Positions 1 through 6,929 of a DNA stretch of 64,000 nt are shown piece after piece; the stretch's first letter is position 1; each line of letters begins with the position of its first letter. The notes beneath the pieces were generated by a model. That model had not been told where the DNA came from. It made no database searches and saw only the letters and a list, made by a program, of their open reading frames with translations. The position numbers were made by a program, and so were the translations under genes. The stretch lies in NCBI GenBank assembly GCA_001443525.1, contig LKPX01000005.1, positions 1-64,000 on the forward strand, written 5' to 3'. This DNA comes from Desulfobacteraceae bacterium RAAP-1 (GTDB taxonomy: Bacteria > Desulfobacterota > Desulfobacteria > Desulfobacterales > Desulfatirhabdiaceae).

Positions 1-115
1 AGCTTCGCTGTGCCGCGATTCGACGTACTGAATGTACAGTCTCATCGCTGCTCGCTTGCTTTCGCGGTCTCAGTCCGAATGCTTGCTGGAATATCATTTT
101 GAAAGCAAAATGGAA
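1..115. other. non-coding left edge
   Basis: No supported gene. The stretch holds a small imperfect palindrome around GTAC...GTAC (about 30-48) flanked by GCGAT/ATCGC, and a 7-bp inverted repeat CATTTTG/CAAAATG at 95-112 just past the stop of the minus-strand SDR gene. The latter could form a weak hairpin after that gene but lacks a GC-rich stem, so I do not call it a terminator. The first part may be the end of another dispersed repeat cut by the window edge. Confidence 0.35.
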
Positions 116-931
116 TTATAAAACTCCCTTTGGCATGGGAGCTACCCCTTCGCCTCCCAGAACATATCCGCCGTCTATCCGAAGGACGCTTCCGGTTACA
201 AACGGGGCGTCCTGAATCAAAAAGCAGACCGCAGCGACCACGTCCTCTATCCTGCCTGTGCGGTTCAGCAGCGTATGGGCGATAATCGCCTGTTTCTGCT
301 CATCCGTCAGCAGCCCCCAACCCCGGGTGTTCTCTCCATGACGGGTTTCCACTATTCCCAGCATGATCTCATTGACCCGGACTTCGGGCGCGCCGATCCG
401 CGCCCAGGTTTCCGTCAGCAGTGATATTCCTCTGTTGGCTGCGGCGTATCCGTCATTGAATACGTAACTGGCGGGCCCACTTCTTCCTACAATACCCGCG
501 ATCGAAGACAGGTTGATGACAACGCCGCTGCCGGATGCCTTTAAATGGGGCAGCGCCGCCTGAAATACCCACCATTTGGCTCGAAGGGTTGTGGCCATTT
601 CCAGATCCCATTGATCGGGAATATAGGGGCCATGCACTACCGGCCATCCGCCACGCTCGATATTGTTGATCAGGATATCCAGCCGGCCAAATCGGTCCAG
701 AGTTTTTTGAATCAGCGTCTGAATGCCGCCGATATCCAGCAGATTGGTTTTAACGATCATGACGTTGGCGCCAAACGGGGCCATATCAGCTTTGAGTGTA
801 TCCAGGCTTTCTTCCCAGTCGAAATAGTTCAGGGCGACTTTGGCGCCCCGGCGAGCGAGTTCCAGCGCAATGCCTTTCCCAATGCCTTTAATGGCGCCTA
901 AAACCAGCGCTACCTTGTCATGAATTTCCAT
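116..931 (-). CDS. SDR-family oxidoreductase, atypical active site
   Basis: A 271-aa short-chain dehydrogenase/reductase with a Rossmann fold. The N-terminal nucleotide motif is LGAIKGIG (residues 11-18, a TGxxxGIG variant), the NNAG motif reads NNIE (89-92), and the catalytic serine lies in NLSSIAG (about S143). The tyrosine expected 13 residues later is present (Y156), but the +4 position is Asp160 instead of the catalytic Lys; a second Y162-AAAN also lacks Lys. The C-terminal RIDGGY is typical of the family. It overlaps the upstream ABC-F gene by 14 bp, so the two are probably co-transcribed. Substrate unknown; loss of the Lys suggests altered catalysis or a non-enzymatic role. Confidence 0.85.
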   Translation of the reverse strand: MEIHDKVALVLGAIKGIGKGIALELARRGAKVALNYFDWEESLDTLKADMAPFGANVMIVKTNLLDIGGIQTLIQKTLDRFGRLDILINNIERGGWPVVHGPYIPDQWDLEMATTLRAKWWVFQAALPHLKASGSGVVINLSSIAGIVGRSGPASYVFNDGYAAANRGISLLTETWARIGAPEVRVNEIMLGIVETRHGENTRGWGLLTDEQKQAIIAHTLLNRTGRIEDVVAAVCFLIQDAPFVTGSVLRIDGGYVLGGEGVAPMPKGVL

Positions 932-2729
932 TTAAAGTCTCCAGATATTCCCAGCGATTGCTGGCGGCTTCGATGTCTTTTTCCAGCGTTTCCAGATGCG
1001 ATCTGGCATCAGCGACTTCAGTACCTGGCCGCTGATAAAACGCAGGGTCAGACATAAGGCGATACCATTCCTGCTGTTCGGCTTCAAGCGCTTCGATTTT
1101 CTGGGGCAGCGCTTCCAGCTCCCGCTGCTCCTTGAAGCTGAGCGTTTGCGCCCGTTCCCGGCGGGGGCGCTGTTTCCCGGATTTCGGAGTCGTGCGTTCA
1201 GGTGCGGCCGGTGATTCGGCTGGCGTATGCTGGCGAAGCCAGTCGTCATAGCCGCCGACATAATCGCCGACGCGTCCGTTTCCCTCCAGCGCCAGCGTGC
1301 TGGTGACCACATGGTTCAGAAATGTCCGGTCGTGGCTGACCAGAAGGAGCGTTCCGGGATAATCGAAAAGAAGCTCTTCCAGCAGCTCCAGGGTTTCCAT
1401 ATCCAGGTCGTTGGTAGGTTCATCCATCACCAGAACATTGGATGGCCGGGTAAAAAGTTTGGCCAAAAGGAGCCGGTTTCGTTCGCCGCCGGATAGAATC
1501 CGTACCGGAGAACGCGCGCGTTCCGGAGAGAAAAGAAAATCCTGAAGATAGCCGATGATGTGCCGGGGCCTGCCATTGAACTCAATGGTGTCGTTGCCGT
1601 CTCCAACATTGTCGGCCACCGTTTTGTTTTCATCGAGCTGCGCGCGGAGTTGGTCGAAATAGGCGATTTCAAGCCGGACGCCATGTCGGACAGAGCCCTG
1701 AAACGGCGGTATTTCTCCCAAGAGCAGCCTGAGCAGCGTGGTCTTTCCGGAGCCATTCGGCCCGATGATGCCGACCTTGTCTCCGCGCTGAATGACGGTG
1801 GAAAAATTCCGGATTACCGGGTTTTCCGGATCATGACCGCCGGTGACCTGATCGGTTTCGATCACCAGTTTTCCGGATTTTCCGGCATCTTGGGCCTGAA
1901 GACGAACAGAACCCAGGCGATCCTGGCGGATGCGCCGCTCTTCACGCATCTGTTCAAGCGCGCACACACGGCCTTCATTGCGGGTGCGCCGCGCCTTGAC
2001 GCCCTGGCGGATCCAGAGTTCTTCCTTCTCCAGCTTTTTGTCAAATCGCCGCCGTCTTCCGGTTTCCGCTTCGAGATCGGCCTGCCGCTGCTTGAGAAAA
2101 TTTTCGTAGTTGCACGAACAGTCCGTCAGAAGCCCGCGATCCAGTTCGAAAATCCGCGTGGCCAGCTTTTGCAGAAACATCCGGTCGTGAGTGACGAACA
2201 GCAGCACGGCGCCCTGTTTGAGCAGAAAGGTTTCCATCCAGACGATGGCATCCATGTCCAGATGGTTGGTCGGTTCATCCAGCAGCAGAATATCCGGATC
2301 CTGCGCCAGGCATCCGGCCAGCAGCGCACGCCGTTTCAGCCCCGCAGAAAGTGTTTCGAAACGGGCGCGGGGATCCAGATACATCCGTGACAGCATTTCG
2401 TCCGCCCGCTGTTCCCGCAGCCTGTCGTCATCCGGTGCAGCCGCATTCGAATCCTCACGCTTGCCGGTAACGATACGCCCTATGGCTCCGGACAATCCCT
2501 GCGGTACATCCTGAGGCAGCATGGCGACGCGCAGCCCCTGTGAACGGACGATATCACCGGCATCCGGCTGAAGATCGCCATGAATCAGACGCATCAATGT
2601 GGTTTTGCCGGTTCCGTTCCTGCCGACAAGCGATACCCGTTCGCCCTTTTCGATCTGAAAATTCACCTGATCGAGCAGGGGATTTGCCCCAAAGGCGATA
2701 CTTACATCCTTAAACGTGATCAGCGCCAC
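918..2729 (-). CDS. uup: ABC-F ATPase, Uup type
   Basis: About 603 aa with two ABC ATPase domains and no membrane segments. The first domain has Walker A GRNGTGKTT and the second GPNGSGKTT; the signature in the second is LSGGE (LSAGL in the first), with Walker [12 protein letters not shown] and [11 protein letters not shown]. The linker carries the Uup-type WIRQGVKARRTRNEGRV motif, and the last 90 residues form a charged coiled-coil domain as in Uup. Family members act on ribosomes or branched DNA intermediates. The frame is open up to a TTG at 2768, but a GTG at 2729 preceded by AGGA at suitable distance is the better start, giving VALITFKDVS as the N-terminus. Confidence 0.9.
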   Translation of the reverse strand: MALITFKDVSIAFGANPLLDQVNFQIEKGERVSLVGRNGTGKTTLMRLIHGDLQPDAGDIVRSQGLRVAMLPQDVPQGLSGAIGRIVTGKREDSNAAAPDDDRLREQRADEMLSRMYLDPRARFETLSAGLKRRALLAGCLAQDPDILLLDEPTNHLDMDAIVWMETFLLKQGAVLLFVTHDRMFLQKLATRIFELDRGLLTDCSCNYENFLKQRQADLEAETGRRRRFDKKLEKEELWIRQGVKARRTRNEGRVCALEQMREERRIRQDRLGSVRLQAQDAGKSGKLVIETDQVTGGHDPENPVIRNFSTVIQRGDKVGIIGPNGSGKTTLLRLLLGEIPPFQGSVRHGVRLEIAYFDQLRAQLDENKTVADNVGDGNDTIEFNGRPRHIIGYLQDFLFSPERARSPVRILSGGERNRLLLAKLFTRPSNVLVMDEPTNDLDMETLELLEELLFDYPGTLLLVSHDRTFLNHVVTSTLALEGNGRVGDYVGGYDDWLRQHTPAESPAAPERTTPKSGKQRPRRERAQTLSFKEQRELEALPQKIEALEAEQQEWYRLMSDPAFYQRPGTEVADARSHLETLEKDIEAASNRWEYLETLNGNS

Positions 2730-2958
2730 TTTTTCACATCCTGACTTGTTGTAACTACAAGATTTCAAAAACGTTTTGTGTCATTATTCAAATTTGAATT
2801 TCTCCACCGCCACTTGCCGTTCAGTATATCACATATAGTGTGCTGTAATCTACGGAATCAAATTGCTCTTGACCACATTCCGATTATGCGGGATACATAT
2901 TCGATATTCCAGCATGACTGTTAAGGCGTCAGGTATAAATTTTCAAAAAAGGTGAAAA

Positions 2959-3399
2959 ATGAGAGTTTATCTCGATAATTGTTGTTTCAACAGACCGTTT
3001 GATGACCAGTCATTGTTAAGCATACGACTGGAGACGGAAGCAAAATTAGGCATTCAGGAGAAAATCAAATCGGGGCATCTTTCGTTGGGCTGGTCTTATA
3101 TTCTTGATTTTGAAAATAATGCCAATCCTTTTCTGGAAAAACGAGTTGAGATTCAAAGATGGAAAGAGGTCGCTGATTTGTTTGTTGATGAAACAGCGGA
3201 GATTCTGCTGAAAATGAATGAATTGACGGCTATCGGATTAAAACCTCTTGACGCTTTGCATATTGCATGTGCCGTTTCATTAAAATGCCAATATTTCTTA
3301 ACGGTAGATAAAGGTGTTTTAAAAAAAGCGAGAGAATTTGAAGAGATAGAAATAACGAATCCTGTAAATTTTATAATTAAATGGGAGGCTGAACAATGA
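2959..3399 (+). CDS. PIN-domain protein, VapC-like toxin candidate
   Basis: A 146-aa PIN-fold protein. It begins MRVYLDNCCFNRPFDD with the first acidic metal ligand D6, and has LKPLDALHIACAV and FLTVDKGVLKKA carrying further PIN acidic residues. PIN toxins are Mg-dependent RNases. The start ATG follows AAAAAGGTG. The next gene overlaps by 4 bp (ATGA). The pair is AT-richer than its neighbours and stands alone between two minus-strand blocks, as expected for a mobile toxin-antitoxin cassette. Toxicity is inferred from fold and context. Confidence 0.8.
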   Translation: MRVYLDNCCFNRPFDDQSLLSIRLETEAKLGIQEKIKSGHLSLGWSYILDFENNANPFLEKRVEIQRWKEVADLFVDETAEILLKMNELTAIGLKPLDALHIACAVSLKCQYFLTVDKGVLKKAREFEEIEITNPVNFIIKWEAEQ

Positions 3400-3602
3400 G
3401 AACGGATTCCGAAATAAAGATGTCGGGTTTTGAAATATTGAACCGCAGCCTCGGAATGGTTGAAACAGAAAGATTTATTGCGCTTCTTCAGAGAGAAAAA
3501 TTTGATTATACAAAATGGAGAGAGACTCTTTTTGATGGATTAAGTGGAAATGAAATCAGCAAAAGAGCAATGGATTTTCAAAACCTATTGAAAAATAAGT
3601 GA
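3396..3602 (+). CDS. small partner of PIN protein, putative antitoxin
   Basis: A 68-aa protein starting MRTDSEIKMSGFEIL and containing ETERFIALLQREKFDYTKWRETLF. Its ATG overlaps the PIN gene's stop, preceded by GGGAGG inside that gene, so translation is likely coupled. Small proteins with this layout are repeatedly found next to PIN genes of this type. No DNA-binding motif can be named. Antitoxin function is inferred from size, overlap and context. Confidence 0.6.
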   Translation: MRTDSEIKMSGFEILNRSLGMVETERFIALLQREKFDYTKWRETLFDGLSGNEISKRAMDFQNLLKNK

Positions 3603-3775
3603 AAAAACTGTCAAATGTTCAAAAAGACTCACTCCGTTACATTTTGCGCACTGTTTCCTGATCGAAACCAGGAATCTCTCCCGGTCCCATTATGGCGCTA
3701 TTCGTCCTTGATTTATAGCCTTTGACCTTTTGTCGGGATCACACAGAGTATATCATACCTCACGGTTGGCCCGTT

Positions 3776-5035
3776 TCAGCATGTTGTATTTCTGGTATTG
3801 GACGCGATAAGTTCCATAAACGCGTCGATGCGGGTTTCAATCTGGCTTTCGGAAAAATTGCGGGAATCCGTCATGTCGGCTTCGATGATCAGAGACGGCA
3901 GGCCGCGCTTTTCCCGGACAATCCGCTGAATGTCGTACTGCCCCAGAGAATACGGTTTGCAGCTTCGATTGGAGTGGATCACCAGGCCGTCCACCTGATA
4001 ATGATCGCACATGTTAATGACAATATCCGCCATCTGGTCGGTTCCGATATTGATGAAAACACGGGTGTAGGCTTCGGCCATGGAGTTTAAAAAATCATTC
4101 TCATCCATATAGTTGAGAGAGCTGCACCAGGATGAGGTATAAGTGTCTGCAACCAGACAGGCATAATGTCCGGCGAATTTTTCGGACAGCCACCGGGTCC
4201 GATACCAGATCGGCAGATTGTCCCATAACAGCCGGTATTTTTCTTCGGGAATAGCGGAAATGCTTGCGGCAACCCGTTCATTCATTTCCTTGAGCAGTTC
4301 AGTGTAATAATCCACGACCGTCTGAGTGCCTCTGAGCGTGACAATCAGCGCCAAATGGAAAAATGCGTCAAAAGCGCTCAACGGAGCAGGTCTGCTGGCG
4401 GCGGTATCCAGAACGGCTTTCCAGAGATGCTGCGCTTCGATGGAAAGTTTGCCTACCTCTTTCAGCCGGTCTGAATCCCATTTTTTTTCGCAGATATTTT
4501 CCAGAAACAGGATGTAGTCGTCGAGCTGTCTGCGGACATACCGATGGGCCTCCTCTGAAAATTCCGTATGACAGAAAGGGGTGTCCAGGATAAATAACGG
4601 AACCTGAAAATATCTGGCCTGAATCTCATACCATTTTAAAACCGTACCGCAAATGTTGTTGCAGCAAATGAGCATGTCCGGCCGCGGAAGGCCGCCGATA
4701 GGTCCGCCCTGCACCACAGCGCAGGCAATATCCGAGCGGGCGTAAGAGCACAGATCGCCCGCGTATCCCATCGCTTCGGCCTGCTCACAGAGGGCGTCTC
4801 CCATCCGCGATGCGCCGATCATGGCCCCATGATTTTCCGGATAAACCGGAATGACATCCATGGCAATCAGTGGCTCCACCGGCCCGCCACTGGTAATCCA
4901 AGCCACTTTTTTGCCCGTTTGACCGGCGGTTTTGGCATCGATGTAATAGCGGGTCATGATATCTTTCATGGTTTTGACGGATTTGATTTTGCGCCGTTCT
5001 CTGCCCTCATCCACGCTTTTGTCTGAAACTGACAC
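3776..5035 (-). CDS. 2-hydroxyacyl-CoA dehydratase / benzoyl-CoA reductase subunit family (HgdB-like), orphan
   Basis: A 419-aa member of the HgdB/FldC/BcrB-type family, whose members bind a [4Fe-4S] cluster and work as heterodimers with a second subunit and an ATP-dependent activator. Visible signatures are WITSGGPVEPLIAMDVIPVYPENHGA (residues 45-70, core quoted only in part: GGPVEPLIAMDVIPVYPE), Cys-containing LICCNNICGT as candidate cluster ligand region, and SNRSCKPYSLGQYD near the C-terminus. The start is GTG preceded by GAGGA. The gene lies 40 bp downstream of the 617-aa unknown. No partner subunit or HgdC-type activator is encoded nearby, so it either pairs with distant subunits or has a different role. 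Confidence 0.82.
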   Translation of the reverse strand: MSVSDKSVDEGRERRKIKSVKTMKDIMTRYYIDAKTAGQTGKKVAWITSGGPVEPLIAMDVIPVYPENHGAMIGASRMGDALCEQAEAMGYAGDLCSYARSDIACAVVQGGPIGGLPRPDMLICCNNICGTVLKWYEIQARYFQVPLFILDTPFCHTEFSEEAHRYVRRQLDDYILFLENICEKKWDSDRLKEVGKLSIEAQHLWKAVLDTAASRPAPLSAFDAFFHLALIVTLRGTQTVVDYYTELLKEMNERVAASISAIPEEKYRLLWDNLPIWYRTRWLSEKFAGHYACLVADTYTSSWCSSLNYMDENDFLNSMAEAYTRVFINIGTDQMADIVINMCDHYQVDGLVIHSNRSCKPYSLGQYDIQRIVREKRGLPSLIIEADMTDSRNFSESQIETRIDAFMELIASNTRNTTC

Positions 5036-5075
5036 CTGTTATTTCCTCTTTATCACTGGTTTTAATGGTTATATT

Positions 5076-6929
5076 CTATTTGTCCGCCGTAAAAAGATGA
5101 TGGATAAAAAAACCAAATGTCTCCAGACGTTTTACAACCTTGCTCAGGTGGGAATGATGGATAATGATATGGTAGCCTTCGGCTTTCAGCACATATTGAC
5201 GCAACAGTTCGTCCTGAGATATCAGCGTAATCAGCTCCGGATGTTTTTTGATCTCAAACACCATGAGCTCTTCCTTGAATTTCAGGGGATTGATCTTCTT
5301 GTGGATGCCATCAATGAAGTCCTGCCATATCCGAGGGATATTCCGCCCGACGGTGTTTTTGAAGAGTTCGAATTTATGTTCGATATCCGCGTTTGTCTTG
5401 CAGGATTTCAGAAATGTGTCGTAAGTGACGCTGTATGTATTGCCGCAGACAGGATCTGCAAACTGTTTCAGAAGCAGGGCTTTGACAGGATCATTTCCAT
5501 CCAGATAAATCAGCAGGCGGTTTTCATCCAGCAGCACCTGTGCAGTTTCCTGCCGGATATTTGAGACAAAGTCCTCCGTCTGTCCGATAACAAACGCTCC
5601 CAGCGGCGTCAAGCGAATGTGCCGAAGTCCGTCGAAAACGGAAAGATATTTGGAGTCTCTTTTCCGGAATTGTTTGTTTTCGGGATAATCATACGCAATG
5701 TCCGCGATGCCGAATGCCGCCAGAAAAAACAGGAATGCTTTAAAACACGGAATGATGACAACATCAGGATAATTTTCTGCAACTTCTGCATGCCGGTACC
5801 CGATATATCTTGAATCATGATATACCGGAAGCGCCACTCTCAGGGCGTTTTGTGCAAGCCGTCTGTTGACGATATCCAGCATCACGTCATGGTACCTGCA
5901 GTAATTCAGGAGATTCTGGACAGAATACCAGGCTCCTGGCGTCAATTGTCTGAGAAGGTTTTGAAGGGAGACACGAACAGTTGCTTCTTTTTCTTTCATC
6001 TCGTTGCCATAACATAGAACGATGTTCAGACCATTGAGATGTGAAAGCAGCCGGGTCAACAGGAATCCGGTTTCAACTTCGACGGTTGTAAAAAATTGCT
6101 GAAACAGCCGCTGCAAACAAACATGAGGCTCCAGATTTTCTTCAACAGGCGTTCTTCGGAGAAAATCAACCATCAGGCGAACAGCCATCGCTTTGAGTTC
6201 CGGTGCATTTTTATCATAAAATTCAGGGATTCCGCAATCTTTGGCTATTCGTAATAACTCGGATTTGCCTATATTTCCCGTGTGTTCAGAAGCTGTTAAA
6301 TGGGTCTGGGTGATGTATGTGCTCAGCAGATGAAGCTGGGAAAGCACCCGGTTTTGATTCTCATACAGGAAACCGGTTTTGGGGATGTTGTCATGGCTGA
6401 TCAGGAAATAATCCCGCGGAGGCGTCAGATATTGCCTTAACAGACACCGTATCGTATCCGGCAGAAAAATCGAGCCTCTAAAATAGTTGCTGATCCGAAT
6501 AATGTTTTCAGGAATGATGGAATAGTTGAGATCGTAAAAATCGGTTGAAAGAAAATTCTTGTTGATGATCGGCGGATTCAGTGACAGCGGTAGCGACCCG
6601 ATTTGTAATTCATTTTGTTCCCATACCAGGTTGTGCAATACTTCAAGGACGCCCGGAGGGAGCATGTTCATCAGTTTCTGAAACAGCGCTCTGTTTGAAA
6701 ATGTTTGCGCCAACGCCCAGACCAGCTTTCGCTTGACCAGTTGGGTGTCTGGAATATCCTTATCAAATCCAAAAGTTTCTTTGGGGAATATCTGCTTCAG
6801 ATAAAGCCGATAAACTGTTTTAAGTCTTAGCGCCTTATAAGCGCCGTCAATGATTTTTTCGAGTTCGGATAATGGTTCGGAAATGATGTTAACGTCGGTG
6901 TCCGGCGCTTTTTTTTTACGGATCAGCAT
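5076..6929 (-). CDS. 617-aa protein of unknown function, partner of SNF2 helicase
   Basis: I do not recognise a named family. The protein is soluble, mixed alpha/beta, rich in Leu, Phe and Tyr, without signal peptide, membrane segment or obvious catalytic motif. Its start ATG overlaps the end of the SNF2 gene by 7 bp, so the two products are probably made in fixed ratio. The last 60 residues (HPELITLISQDELL and a closing KRLETFGF) faintly recall the helicase-associated C-terminal domain seen in XPB/Ssl2-like proteins, but this is a weak impression. A role as a helicase co-factor, loader or nucleic-acid adaptor is inferred from the gene arrangement only. Confidence 0.7.
   Translation of the reverse strand: MLIRKKKAPDTDVNIISEPLSELEKIIDGAYKALRLKTVYRLYLKQIFPKETFGFDKDIPDTQLVKRKLVWALAQTFSNRALFQKLMNMLPPGVLEVLHNLVWEQNELQIGSLPLSLNPPIINKNFLSTDFYDLNYSIIPENIIRISNYFRGSIFLPDTIRCLLRQYLTPPRDYFLISHDNIPKTGFLYENQNRVLSQLHLLSTYITQTHLTASEHTGNIGKSELLRIAKDCGIPEFYDKNAPELKAMAVRLMVDFLRRTPVEENLEPHVCLQRLFQQFFTTVEVETGFLLTRLLSHLNGLNIVLCYGNEMKEKEATVRVSLQNLLRQLTPGAWYSVQNLLNYCRYHDVMLDIVNRRLAQNALRVALPVYHDSRYIGYRHAEVAENYPDVVIIPCFKAFLFFLAAFGIADIAYDYPENKQFRKRDSKYLSVFDGLRHIRLTPLGAFVIGQTEDFVSNIRQETAQVLLDENRLLIYLDGNDPVKALLLKQFADPVCGNTYSVTYDTFLKSCKTNADIEHKFELFKNTVGRNIPRIWQDFIDGIHKKINPLKFKEELMVFEIKKHPELITLISQDELLRQYVLKAEGYHIIIHHSHLSKVVKRLETFGFFIHHLFTADK

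Noticed and set aside
1560-2390. 276-aa plus-strand open frame
   Set aside because: Opposite Uup; no family features.
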